DNA from: Smittia aterrima
Lineage: Eukaryota > Arthropoda > Insecta > Diptera > Chironomidae
Assembly (NCBI GenBank): GCA_033063855.1
Contig: CP093829.1
Coordinates: 2,242,243-2,306,242, forward strand
DNA length: 64,000 bases
Reading direction: 5' to 3'
Below the pieces are notes generated by a model that saw nothing but the letters and a program-made list of their open reading frames with translations, was not told the origin of the DNA and ran no database searches. The position numbers and the translations under genes are program-made. Below, piece after piece: positions 12,690 through 25,300 of the stretch (the stretch's first letter is position 1; each line of letters starts with the position of its first letter).

Positions 12690-13828
12690 TGGCTTCTCAA
12701 TGTAACATTCAATGATGAGAGTCCGGACTCCGGAGTTTGCACAAAGCAGGAAATTAAACTTTTGTCTTGAAACAAATACAATTTTCCATTCGTAGCGGTG
12801 AACTTATCAAAACATTTTGTAATGTTTCTTGACCTGCTATTTGTGGAAGCAAATGAAATCCAGACTCGTCTTGTCTTAAAGCTTCGGGTGAGAGCTTTTA
12901 AAGGGCTTTCTTCTATTTGCCGAGGAGCTGAACTGAATTCGTAAAATGAAAGCTTTCATTGTTCAGGTAATTTAAATCGCTAAACAAAAGGGAAAATTAT
13001 TTTAATTAATTTCCGTGCGATGATTAATTAATTTTTACGTCGAAGTTTCACATGATGAACGATCGCATGGAACAAATCTCTTTAAAATGCTAAAATATTT
13101 TCGGTGTTTGTGTTGTTTTAGAAAGGATGAGCGTGTAAAACATTCCGAAAGATTATGTTCACACATGTGACGATGTTCTCGAGAAGCAAGGAAGCCGAAG
13201 ACGAGCTTATAAAAGCGAGTTCTCGAAAGATGTTTAAAGTCTGCTTTGTTCTTTTCAACATTGTCTTCATGTCAAAATAAGAAACAATGCTTCATTTTAT
13301 CAGCATCTCATGACAAGGAGAACGAAGAAGATATTTCACGAGGTTAGAGAACGTCGCTGTTGTTTCAGTCGAAGCAGAACTCAAAAGAGCGGAACGAGAT
13401 CCAAGGAAAAGTTTTGCTTGGCAAGAAATTTTCGTTACAAAGGCGAAGGACTCACAAGAAATCAGCGAAACTAATCTCATCAAGCGAATAATTCAAGGGA
13501 AAGCTTTCAACTTAATTTTCATGATTGATGTCATTTAACTCGACACTTTAACTTCTCATCGGAACTTCTCTAATGTATTTCTTATGAAAAATCTCTTGAA
13601 AAACATTTAAAGATCATAAATCATTGAAAGGAGAGAGAGTCGAATCGTCACTATGAGTCTCCGGAAACTCCATTAAACATTCTTCCACTTTTAAACGACG
13701 AAAGGTTGACGGAGAAAATTTGTTAGGTTTCATGTTTCTTTATTCTTTCTCGTCTTGTGTAGCATAGAGTGAAAAATTGCTTTCAATGACCTTTTTGTTC
13801 TTTTTCGCTGACTTCAACGAATATGCTC
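12690..13828. repeat. Inverted repeat pair B, left member
   Basis: About 1.14 kb, inverted relative to 25433-26580, with very high identity in its core (for example around GATGTTCTCGAGAAGCAAGG and GTTTCATGTTTCTTTATTC). The edges are more diverged. Short open frames inside (13292-13483 minus) show no motif. It looks like duplicated non-coding DNA. I found no target-site duplication or terminal repeat that would make it a transposon. Confidence 0.9.
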
Positions 13829-16712
13829 GAAAAAATTTGAACAATTATAATCGAGATGATCTCGTGGCTGGAAATTTGCTGCTGAGTTAAATATTAATTC
13901 GCTAATTTATTGCGATTTGTTATTCGATAAAAAAATATTTCCTCGCGGATAAATATTTAATTTTGACTTGAGTCCTTTCAGTTCTTACAATTTTCATTTC
14001 ATAAAGATTTGCGCAGTAAAATTATCCGACGGTTTCATAAACATAAATTAATTCTCGTGCCTTTTTTTGCATGGAGCCAAATTAATTTACATTGAGAGGT
14101 TGATAGAATAGAAATTGCTTCATTTGGTCTCAAACTTTTCAACCAGAAAAAGGGTTCATAAAAGTTTTAATTTAATTACGTCAGGAAGGCGAATTGGCGG
14201 AAAAAGGACGAAGCCCCATATAAATCATTCGTTATAATTGTTTTCCCTTAATGCAGACGAGACTAATTGTTGGAAAGTTGTTGAAAGATTCGGAAGTTTT
14301 GTGATAAAACAACTCTGGTCACAACTTCCATGGAAACTGAATTCATAAACGGGAAATAGTTTCGTCTGGCGCCCGATTCAAATAAAACCATTTACAAAGA
14401 GACGAGTCGTTCTGTCGGCTGTTTGTTGTCACGAGCTGTGACTCATGACCATTCATCATTCTACGTTTCGTGGAATGGCTTGAAAGCGAATGAATAAACT
14501 GGATTCAAATATTTTTTAAAACGAGGAATGCTTTCGATGGACTTCAAACATTTTTTGTTCCGGTTAAAAATTCCTTCAAAAATTTCATTTCATTCTGATC
14601 AGAAATATTCAAAATAATTGTTTTACGAACACGCATGAAAATAAATTTCGATGCTGTCACGAAAATTATGGAGACGATTTTGCAATAATACTGAAATGAA
14701 ATTTTCCGAATCGCTTAACAAATTTTTTTACGCAAACATTCAACGAGTGTCACTTTTATCGCCGTTTTATTTTCACAATGTAGGAGTTTTAACATTTAAG
14801 AGCTTTTGCCCTTATTCTGTTTTCCTATGCAGATCACTCACCAATCAAAGTGGCAAATAACTCGAACTCACAACGCATTAAATAACTCAATAGCTTATTT
14901 AGCTTTCGGCTTTTCAAAATATTAAGCTGATTACTGAACTCGATAAAATATGCAAACTCAAACATGCTCGAGTATGGTTTATTGATTAACGAGTGAAATC
15001 GAGAAATACAAATTATTACTTCCTATCGAAGCAATAAATTTCAAGCTAATGAAACCACATAATTTCCATTTTATCACTGACCAGGTAATAATATTTCGTT
15101 CGTGGTCGAACATTTCATCAATCGATTAATTAGAAGAATGATTGATAATAAAAAATTTACATTTTATTTGTGAAAACCAATTTTGAATCGATGGTAACCG
15201 AATCAAGGGTCAGTTCGATTTCAATTAAATCGTAGCTTTAATCTTCTTGGTAAGAGAACGAACCCTAAATAATTTTCACATAATTCACCTCAACACGAGG
15301 AACGAGGTAAACTTTTGCAGTTTATTAATGCAGACTTCATAACAGACGCATGACATTTGATGACAGAGTTAGAGTTTCTGTTCAAGAAAATCGTACGTGA
15401 CGAGAATATTAAAACGAGCTTTGCTTTTTGTTGGCACAAAAATATGTAAACAGCGGTAGCACATTAAGAAAAATTACTTGAAGCAAACGGTAATGTGGAA
15501 GAATTTGAATTAGAAAGCTTTTCTCTTGTTATTCACATCGCGCTCAAAATTAATCTGATTCGAATTGTTAACAATTTTATTTAAGGATTTGGGGTTGATC
15601 CATGGCGAAAAGAGTTTGAAAACTCGCAATTGTTTGTGATCGTTGGTGTTGAGTCGGAAATTTAGTTTTTGCAAGCTGTTGGCGTATGGAAATTTCCTTG
15701 GATAAACAAAACTTTTTGCATATGGTTCATGTTCGGAAGCTTAAGTTTGCATAAACTTTCGGGATTATGTGAATGTAAAAGCTGTGCAGCATATTTTAAT
15801 GAAAGTTGAGAAAAAGCTTTGAAGTTTTACTAAAGCGATAATGGAAATTCAAACTTGCTTATTGAAAGTATGAAAAGTAAATTTTGTTTTAACGGAAGGA
15901 AAAGGTCATAGACGTTTGAATCCGCCACAGCAAAAGAAATCTCTCAAGTCAAGATAAAAAAAAAGTTTTTCTCCAAAGCAAGTCGATAAGATTGAACAGA
16001 TTGCAAAACTTTTTTTATTTACTTCTTGTATCTCCTAAGTTCGGTTTGTAGTTTCGTTTCCTCACAGCTTATATGAATCATTGTCAAGCATTGTCTGCTA
16101 AACAAAAGTGCTGTCATTGGAAGTGTTCAACTTGCCCAACGACGACTGACAATGAGATTATAGGAAGAGAGATAATGTTTGATGTTTGTTTGGACCACTA
16201 GGGAAAGCTTTCAAGTTTGTCTTCTCCCTGTGTTGATTAAAGTTCTTTAAAGCAGATTTTGAGATTACTCTTTCAATCCATGTTGAGTCGGCGCAGTTTA
16301 GTTGAGAGTCTGATTTGCTCAGTTCATTGCTGCAACGTTTTCTTCAAATAAAATTCTTTTACTTCTTTCAGTTCTCGGCGTGACGTTCATGATCTAACAT
16401 AAAAAAATTATTCTTCCGTCAAAAGGATTAAATCAATTTATATTTGTGTGAAAAAACAAGCTTTGATGGCAAAGGATTACATCACAGAGCTTTACTTGAT
16501 AATCCGGATTTATTAAATGTGATCACCAGCAAGAAATTCCTAGAAGATCCTTCAGGCATCTGAGTGCAATTTAAAGTGAATTTCTTGTTCACTTTAGTTT
16601 GAGTGGTTGTTTGTAAGCCACAACAACTTCCCATAAATGTGTTAACAAGATTGAAGAAATTCCTTGAAGCATTTAAAATTTAATTGACAGTAAACATTTG
16701 AGGACAAATAAA
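13829..16712. other. Intergenic region upstream of RasGEF1 copy 2
   Basis: AT-rich sequence with no convincing gene, RNA or repeat partner. It must contain the promoter of copy 2 if the exon 1 placement is right, but I could not identify a TATA box or initiator with confidence. Confidence 0.4.
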
Positions 16713-16800
16713 AAAAAGTTTCAATAAAAATGAAAAAGTGAATCTTGGCATCCGAATGGCTTTTACTATTAATGGCTGTCTATTATGTTGCTAGCAAATT
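16713..16800 (+). repeat. First-exon identity patch, right copy
   Basis: Partner of 9090-9177. The coordinate sum here is 25890, against 24163 for the main arms, which shows the length difference of intron 1 between the copies. Confidence 0.85.
16730..16741 (+). other. Upstream mini-ORF before RasGEF1 copy 2 start
   Basis: ATG AAA AAG TGA, 30 bases before the proposed start at 16772. Its TGA is also the in-frame stop that limits how far the main frame can extend upstream. Confidence 0.35.
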
Positions 16801-19800
16801 ATCATTTGTTGCTTGCCAGTCAAGTTGTTTAAGTCAACGAAGGAGGCGGAAAAACTCAACAACCGACAATCTCGATTCGAGTCAGGAAGACAACGAAACT
16901 AGTGGGCGAGACAAAAAAGTTTGTTAACCAACTTAAAAAACAAAATGAAATGAAAAGAAATTCTGAAGTTTTATTTTCAACTCGAGCAGGTAATGGGATA
17001 CTCGAAACAAGAAGATCTGTATGCACAAACAGAAGAGATTCCGTGCTACTTAGGATACAGAACAAAATTCAATGAAGTGAGTTTTAAAAAAAAGTCTTGC
17101 TTTGGAAGCTTTTGAATTTTAATTTCGCTTCACAGTCGCGAACAAAAACAATTTTCCTCTTTCATCATGAGAAAGATTTTTCATGTTTTTTAACATCATG
17201 CATGTAATTAGCTCGTTGCTTAAAAAGCGAAAAAGTCTCAGAAAACTTTAAGAAGCAATTTTTAGGTTTTTCATAATGAAAAACTTTTCAATTTTATTTT
17301 GTTCACTTAACTCTTGTTCACTCGCTCTTTCCGATTCATAGTTGAACGCTCCGATAGAAACTCTCATAAGTTTGCTGATTCCCCGGAGTGGATTCGAAAT
17401 CGACCAAGTAAGTTATCACTTCGAACCCAATTGACTTTGCTCGTGAGGTCAGACTCTCGAACCGTATCGCGTGATTAAGCGATTTTAAATTTGCCTTGGA
17501 AAAACAAACATGAAGATCAATATTTTTCCATTTATCTTGTTTTGCAGAATTTCGTGTTTTCATTTTTGCTTTCGAGCAGAATTTTCATTCAACCGCACGA
17601 TCTGTTAGGAAAACTTATTGAATCTGTGCCTGAAAATGATGAATCACTGGAGCGACTCGTGGTGCTCATGAAGGAATGGACGAAGGTGAGGATGAAAAAG
17701 AAAGGAAAAGAGAAAACTTTTCTCATTTTTCTATTCGATGAGTTGTGAAAACTTTTATTTTCCGGCACATCTCACTTTGCAGCGGTTTCCTTATGATTTT
17801 CGAGGCGAGGAAATCATGTCGCTTGTCAAACATATCGTCTCTCGTTGTGACGCGAACACAGATTTAGGGGATAAAATGTCGGAGATGTTGAGTGCCTTGC
17901 TAATCAAACTGACTGAATTGAGTCAACACGAGGAAGAAATGAAGTCGTACAAGAAGTCGTTAGACGACGAGGTAAGAAGAGAATTCAATTTACTTGTGAA
18001 TGAACTGAAATTATTTTGATAACAGCAAATAATCGAATGGCCAAGCTCATCGAAGCTCGCACAAATGCTTTGTCACGTTGAAAAGAAGTTTGCCAAACAC
18101 ATTGGACCCGAAGAGTTTGTTCAATGCAGTCAGAATTTAATAAAAGAGCAATCGAATTATGACGTTCCTGCTGCTTCAACAACATTTCCACCGTTGACAG
18201 AGATGAAGAAGAAGACTTGCAACCTGGAAAACTATTTTGAATGGTCCAACAAACTTCGAGTGCTGGTGGCCAATGAAATTCTGCAGGTGAAATTACTTTC
18301 GACCATAAAGCGATTGTCTCACACTACTGCCACCAATAATCTAATCTCTTCTTCTCTCATCTCAAAAACAACTCGACTCAGTGCTCAAGCCAATGCGATC
18401 GAGCCGCGAAAATTGAGTTATGGAGCAGCGTGGCTCAGCATTGCTTGTTGGTGGGAAATTATAATTCTGCGACGTCGATTCTCGAGCCGATTTGTCGACT
18501 GCAAGCTGTGGTAAGATAAAAGCTTCGATTCCGTTCACAAACATTTTCATTTTTGTTTGATTTTCATTAAAAGAGTTTCCCCAGCTAGATACGAAGGGAA
18601 AATAAATTTTCACTTTGTGTTCGACCCAATTTTCTTTCTGTTCAATATTTTTTTCCCTGAAAAAGCTTCCGAAGCTTTGGGAAAGACAAACTTTTTTGGT
18701 TTGGTTTGATCGGAATCATGCACGAGCAAATTGAGAAAGATGTTCATTCAGTTTATTCGTGGAAATTCAAAGATCACAAGTGAAAGAACTTTAGTTCAGA
18801 AATAAATAAAATATCGAGTCACGAAAGCTCAATTATGATTTGCAGCCTGTTGAGTTAACAATGGGACAAGTAAATTTTATTAAAAATTCAATTTCGTTAT
18901 CACTCATTTCTTTTCAAATTGTTTTGACAAAACATTTTCGCGCCAAGCGGAAAATCAACATTTTCTTCACAAATAAAAGAAATTTTCATCGAGATATCGC
19001 AGCATTGATTTATTCTTTCAATGAATCACGAACATAAATATTTCTTCGATTTATTTGTCCGTCTCGGTTTGTTTATTGCTCGGTTTGGTAGCGGGAAACT
19101 CTCGAAGTGTTATTCATCGATGATGATTCTTTAATTTGTTTGCTTTGTCAAAGTTGTTAATACGAGCTGAGTTGAGAAAATGTTTACGAAGAAAGTGCCT
19201 TGAGCAAATCGAGAACATAAATCGTTGAAAGGTAAAATGTTTTTCCATATTTCGATAGAAAAGCGAGTTTCCTTCCCAAGGTGATTAGAATTCGTTGAAT
19301 TATTGTTTCGTCCTTGTCAGATGTTTCTCAGGAATTCCCTCGAGGAAATGAAATAGAACAAAACTTGATTACATTTTAATCAAATTTCAAATTTCCCGAA
19401 TCGAATTTTCCTCGATATTCCAAAGGCAATTAGACAATTAATTATCCTAAAATGAAAGCAATTACGGTGAATAATTTGCAACGACCCGAGAGGAAAGTTC
19501 CACATTTTGTTATCATTTCTCATAAAATTTTATAGAATTTAAAGAATCTTCACGAAAATCAAAAAAATTATTCGAATCTCTGCTTTGAAATATGATTACG
19601 GTCAGAGTTGCTGCCTTAACTTTGTGCGCTCAATGGTGACGGTTTTAGAAGGAACGCGAAGGGAAAATTAATTTTCATTCAATTACAAAAAGTTTTTTTC
19701 GCTCTTTTTCGCAGTGGAAACGATTCATGTCGTTGTCAAACCAACAGCAGCTCGATTGCTTATTGAAGCACATGGAAAACTCTCAGAATCTAAACTTGTG

Positions 19801-20395
19801 GAGTAAGCAGACCGAGTCATCAAGTAATGGCATTCAAATCAACACCAAGACCCAGAAGCAAGTTCAGATCGTTACGCCTCATTCATTTGTCGAAAGGACT
19901 TTTGAGCCATCAATCACAAAAGCTCTGCAACACAGACCAAAGATGGAATGGGTCGTTTTGCCGGTATTCGTTGACATTGTAAAATTGGCTTTGAAAGCAC
20001 GTGAAGACTGCAGCACTCGGTGAGATCAAGTTGATTAATTGGCTCGAATTTTCATGTAAATTTACTCACAATTTCTCATCTCCAATCGATGGACCAACAG
20101 ATTACCGAACGGGTCAATAAATTTCTGTGCTTTCAATGAATTAGCCGCTATTGTGTCAGCATTCACTATCCACATGTCAAACGTTGCGATTGCGTCGTCC
20201 GAGAACAAGGGAGATTTCGATTATCTTGTTAATCATATTCTGACGTGTCAGTTGCGAGACGAGAACGGTAAATGAAAGCTCATCGACCATTCATTGAATT
20301 CACAATAATTTATTTCGTGTCGTGTCAATGCAGAATTGTTCGCCGCATTCGAGAAGGAAGCATCAAAAATCGAGTCCTATTATGACGTTCCCTGA
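16772..20395 (+). CDS. RasGEF1-family guanine nucleotide exchange factor, copy 2
   Basis: Divergently oriented twin of the gene at 3768-9118, with the same predicted role of loading GTP onto a Ras/Rap-type GTPase. Exons: 16772-16918, 17342-17407, 17548-17685, 17783-17971, 18026-18286, 18382-18510, 18846-18869, 19715-20019, 20101-20267, 20334-20395, giving 495 residues. The REM-like N-terminal block spans about residues 50-180 and the CDC25 catalytic domain about 181-495. Exon 7 is a 24-base micro-exon. Exons 2-10 encode 446 residues identical to copy 1. The difference is confined to exon 1, where the basic, Ser/Thr/Asp/Glu-rich stretch after residue 15 has diverged but stays open (SQRRR and STTD are shared). 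The exon 1 donor GTTTGT is weak, so the N-terminus is tentative. The catalytic domain assignment is firm. AATAAA follows at 20515. Confidence 0.85.
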
Positions 20396-20399
20396 TATC
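17323..20399 (+). repeat. Right arm of 3.08-kb near-identical inverted repeat
   Basis: Partner of 3764-6840. Identity ends just after the stop codon (TGATA shared, then unrelated sequence) and just before the exon 2 acceptor. Both edges therefore almost frame the coding exons. Confidence 0.95.
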
Positions 20400-20514
20400 A
20401 TCGGTAATATTGAAAACAATAGATTGAAATTTAATCTCATTGTTGAATGATAACAACCAAAGGCATTTGATTGTAATCTCTGCTTGATTTGAACAGCAAG
20501 AGTAATCAAGTCTG

Positions 20515-20520
20515 AATAAA
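20515..20520 (+). terminator. Poly(A) signal, right RasGEF1 copy
   Basis: AATAAA 120 bases after the stop codon at 20395, in sequence not shared with copy 1. Confidence 0.55.
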
Positions 20521-21489
20521 ATGAATATTTGATATTGAGTATTTCTCTTTAATGGAAAGTGTTTTTCAACAATGAAAGATTGTTTCCCTTTGAATCAACA
20601 GGAAAATTTTCATTTCATCGTAAATTCGGATTTATCAAAATTCAACAAGCGATATCAGATTTAATATACAGTTTTAGATTCCTCTGAATGTTTTCTTTTG
20701 ACATTTAAATCAATTTCCATCCGCTTGAATTAAACTTCAGGTTTGGAAATCCCTTCGTTGATCTCAAAAGCTTCGAGATTTATCTTTTCATTTTCCATTT
20801 TTCGTTCAGCTGAGCGGGTTTAGAGGAAAATCGATGACAAAGCAAATTTTATTTTTCAGTTTTCCAGACAAAAAGATTTTAAGTTTTCCTTTTTGGAGAA
20901 TTTTGTTTTCAGGGACGAAGGAAGACTTCACACGATAAATCTCCATCAAATCTTTCTCCGGCAAATTGAGGTCAAGTTTGAAAGAACGAGTGGAAGGAAA
21001 CAACCAGAAAACATCTGAAATAAATTGAATGAAATCAACTTTATTCCGTCGAATTAGGTTTCGGTAAACTTTGACCGCAAGTCAATGACAGTAATTGATT
21101 CACATCAGCAAACGGTTTCGACCTCGCTAAATCCTTTTGTTAACAAGAAAATCTAAAAATAATCCTCTCGACGAGTTGATGGTTCGACTTTTAAAGCTCT
21201 TCGCCGTCATTAAATATTTCTCCTTCAGAAGGAACAAAAGTGGCGTAGAAATTTTAAAATTTTAATTAATTCCTCGCGCTTCACAACTTTTCGTTGTTAA
21301 AAAGGGCAAGGGCGTGGATTAAATTACCATAACGAGCGACCGAGATTTACGTGATTAATGAAAATTTCTTTTGACGATCTCGACCTTAATTAGGAAAACT
21401 TAAAAGATTTTTCATTGTCTCGAACTATGAAAGGAGGCGAAACATTTCCGAAAAGAAATTGAGTATCACGCTGAGGCGAAATCTGTCAG
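20521..21489. other. Intergenic spacer, nothing recognised
   Basis: AT-rich sequence between the 3' end of RasGEF1 copy 2 and the shared flank repeat. It has no similarity by eye to the corresponding region left of copy 1. Confidence 0.4.
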
Positions 21490-21749
21490 AGAAAGAGCAA
21501 CATTGTCGATTTGATTTCAACTCAGTTGGAAGTCTGAAATCCTGTAATTGAGACTAAATTGAAAGCTGTCGCAAGGTTTGCTTTTTCGTATAAGTTTGCG
21601 TCTCGTCTTTTCAGGTCACTGCTTAATCAACAAACTCAACATCGACACCATCGGGGACCGAAAGTTTGTCGAAGCTATTGTTGTGATTATGATTAATTTC
21701 ACGGCTGATCAACTTCTTGTTTATCTCAAACACGTTGATGTTAATTAAT
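21490..21749. repeat. Inverted flank repeat, right copy
   Basis: Homologous in inverted orientation to 1-256. On the plus strand an acceptor-like CTTTTCAG at about 21608-21615 is followed by an open frame containing CLINKLNIDTIGDRKFVEAI and ending in LKHVDVN and a TAA near 21745. The matching frame in the left copy stops earlier. I do not recognise it; it could be a relic of a terminal exon. Confidence 0.7.
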
Positions 21750-21985
21750 TTTCCACTTCATTTAGTCTTCGGTTATCGACTGACATTTCGAGAGAAGCGA
21801 TTCAAACGATTTCGAGAATTGCCGAAAAGAAAATATTCTGAGAAAAAAATTATTTTGACAATGATGAAGTCTTAAAATATCTGTTTCGGGCAAATTTGCG
21901 AATAATCAGAACAATCTGAATGTGAAGAGAGGAAAAACATAATTCGTCGCTCATCTAAGGATCTAAGAAACGAAGGAAAAACATA

Positions 21986-22373
21986 AAAGCTTATGAGAAA
22001 TGCTTTCTCCTAGCTCATTTGCTTCGCAATAAAATATTCCACTCAGCTTTACGATAAGCTCGAGACTTGTAAGTACACATGCGTCTGCCTGCTATCTTAA
22101 ATAAATTCAGACGAGAAAAACATTCTTGAGATAAAGTGAAACGTTGCTGTCATTAATCAAGCGTCACGCATGGACGAACACTTTTTGATGAAAGGACTCA
22201 TTTCAGTTTTGAATACAAATAAACAAAACGAATTGTGGTGAACTACGAAATGAGAATTGAATGCTATCAATATCGTCATCAGCTAATTGACGGGATGAGT
22301 GAACGGAAATCATTATCCTCGAGCTTATGCCATCTCGTAAATCAATAAACCGCACTGCATGCAACTTCGTATT
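21986..22373. repeat. Inverted repeat pair A, right member
   Basis: Partner of 11541-11885. It carries about 45 extra or diverged bases near 22247-22340 relative to the left member. Confidence 0.9.
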
Positions 22374-25300
22374 CAACTCAGTGAATCGTCTCGAAATCGG
22401 AAATTGTTGCCAATGGCTGATTTGACTTCGCGACGAGATACAAATTCCAGATTTATTTTACAAGGGAAATGTTTAAAGGGAATTACGGAGGAATTGCTAC
22501 ATTTTGTTGACTGTATTCAAGTAAAGGCGGCCTCAGATACCGCACAATCCGTGCATGGTTTGCAAATTCTTGGATTTGAGGAAGCCAATAATTGATATTC
22601 AAGTGTAACTGAGCGATACAATCTCTAAATGTCAGAACGAGGAACGTTGTTAGTTAGCTATGATACACGAAGCTTTTCATTGCTCGCTTGTTGGTTCTTT
22701 GTTTACCATGGAGACATTCAGACGAATGAAACGTAGTTCTACTGTTTAGCTATCTACGCTTGAATTGTTATTTGCTATTCGCTGTTTCATTCCATTTATT
22801 GTAAAGGATTTATGCTGTGCAATAAGAGCGGGAAGCTGCTTTCATGTTAAAGGTGGATGACGCGGGTTGAGGATTAAATAATGAATTGTGATATTCATTA
22901 AAATTGAATTATATAATTAAAGCTTCAAAGTATATCAAAAGCTTGTTACAAAATAAATTCTGTTGACACAGAAAGCCTTCTGATGAAAGGCTGTTAACAC
23001 GCTCAATTGAACTTGTTTTACAATTGCACAATTTAGTATTCATAGTTCACTCTCATGGGATAATTGAGGAAAAATGAACTCTGCTTTTCAAATGGCAAAG
23101 CAATTAACATGAATAAACTAAGGAAACAATTTTGTTGTTTCCTGTACTAGAAAAAAAATTATTTCATTGTTTTGTGAAGCTGATGTTTAAAAATAAAAAT
23201 GTCGATGAATGAAAGCTAGGAAAGCAGTAAGAGATCTTGAAAGTAAATGGACTTTTATTCCTTTTACCAACACTTGCTAGTCGAACCACGTCACAGAGAA
23301 AAATCCCTAAAAGCTGAGAAGCTTAACAAAAGAAGAAAGAAAATACGGGAAAACAATTTCGTGATCATCGTTACTCGGATGTTGTGGAAATTCTCCAGAA
23401 TGATTCAACTTTTTCTTCCTCGTTCAATGGAAATTACGAAAAACGAGCGTTCATTGTTTCTCAATTTCAAATCCGCTCAAACACGTAGTCAAATGGATTC
23501 TTTTACGCTAATTTAAATTCCATTTCATGCAAAATAATTTCGTTGTTTATTGTCGTCGACTCGAGTCGCTTCCTTTGAAAATTGAACTCATATAGAAGAA
23601 ATAAAACATCTCGATACGACTCTTTAGTTCTTCGTCAGCGAATGGAAAGTGGCTTAGGTTTATTTTGAATTGAATTGCATTTCGAAAAAGAGCTTTTCCG
23701 ACGCTTTTATCATAAAGACGATGTCACAAATACAATTTATCAGATTTATTTCTCGCAGTTTATGTCGATTTTTTACACTCGAAGCTTTTTATTTAATCAT
23801 GACTCAAATGGTTTTCATAGCTTTTCAACAAAAGTCTCATAAAAATGTAACGAGCGAGTAAAGCACCAGAATCGTAAACACATTTTACGCATTTTTCTTT
23901 CAAATGTCAAATCGTTGGCATTTATGAAGACAGTTGGAGAGCGGTTAAAAAGAATTTCATTCACCAAATGGAACGGACAGCAATTTAAAAATGACTCAGG
24001 AATTTAAGCATTGCCACAATGGAATTTAATTAATTATTAATTAAACAACATTTCAATATTTAAAGAATATTCAAGCAATTACCCACATTTACATAAAAGT
24101 GAAACAATTAAGGGAAAACGATTTATGTTGCCCTCTGCCCGATGTTTTCAACAACTCATTTTTCATGAAGTAATTAAATTAAAACTTTCGCAGACCTTTT
24201 TTCTCTCAAAAGAACAAAATGAAGCGATTGCGATTCCCTCATAAAAGTTGACGAAGATTAAGAGGAAAATTAATTCATCAGGGTCGTTTTATGAGAAGTA
24301 AGAGACTTCACGGGAAGGCTTTTAATTCTCTCGTAAGGTGTCTTTTGAAGATGATGTGAGCTCCTGTTAACTCCAAACTGATTGAGATGATGAAAAAAAT
24401 TGGTTACGCAATTTATGAAACGTCCCTAAGACAAATTATTTATGTTAAAAATTTTACGAAGTTCCTCATAGCCCTCAGTCGTCTTATCTCACTCTAAGCT
24501 GTGAAGAAACAACATTTTCTGACAAGACCGAAGAAATTATTTCCCCGAGACCTTTTTTTTTTGTTTCATCCGAGATTAGGTAAATAAAGGTTCTCGTTTT
24601 TGTGGCAGTGATAATCGCTCTTAATGGGCTAAATAAGAAACGGAATGAAAGCTAATTCAAAGTCCATTTCTACCTTCTTTCAAAGAAAAAACTTTTCTTC
24701 TCGTTACGTTTGTAGCAAAGTTGGTGAAGAACCTCATTGAGAAGCTAAGTAGAGAACAAGATTACAATCAAAAAAAGTTCAGCAGCGAAATTTTAATGAA
24801 AAAAAAATTATTTCTGAGTTCATTTCTCTTTTTGCGACTGTCATTGCGAATCCTTTAACTAATAGTTTATGAACTTTGCTTTTTAATGAAGTTGATGCTC
24901 GTCGACAACTTTTCAGCTTTGATATTACTGCAAGCTGCGGATGCTTAACATCCACTAAAGGAACTGAAGCATTAAAGTTTTAAATACATTAAATCAGGAG
25001 ATATTCTAAATTATTCATGAACTGTAGCGAGGGAAATAACTGAAAGGATTCACGATAACTCTCGACATATTTCAAAATTTCCTCCAGTTTTTGTTCATAA
25101 ATAATTCTTACCGTGACTCGGTGGTTCTGGCGGTGAGAGGCGGCGAAAACGTGACGAAGCTTGAACAGAAATCGATAGCGATTAATTTTGAAGAGAAGCT
25201 AAATTTTGATAAATTGGCAGTCATCAATGACTCGAACAATTCATTTCGAGTCTTCAGCAGAGCATAAGAACGAAAAATGAAAAACGATTTCGTTCGAACA

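Noticed and set aside
12690..13828. MITE or other DNA transposon interpretation of repeat B
   Set aside because: Ends fade gradually, and no terminal inverted repeats or target-site duplication could be found by eye.
16856..17065. Minus-strand frame over RasGEF1 exon 1/intron 1
   Set aside because: Antisense shadow, not conserved in the left copy.
22359..22595. 78-codon open frame with protein-like composition
   Set aside because: Not recognised, begins inside repeat A, and has no partner copy or gene context. A profile search could rescue it.
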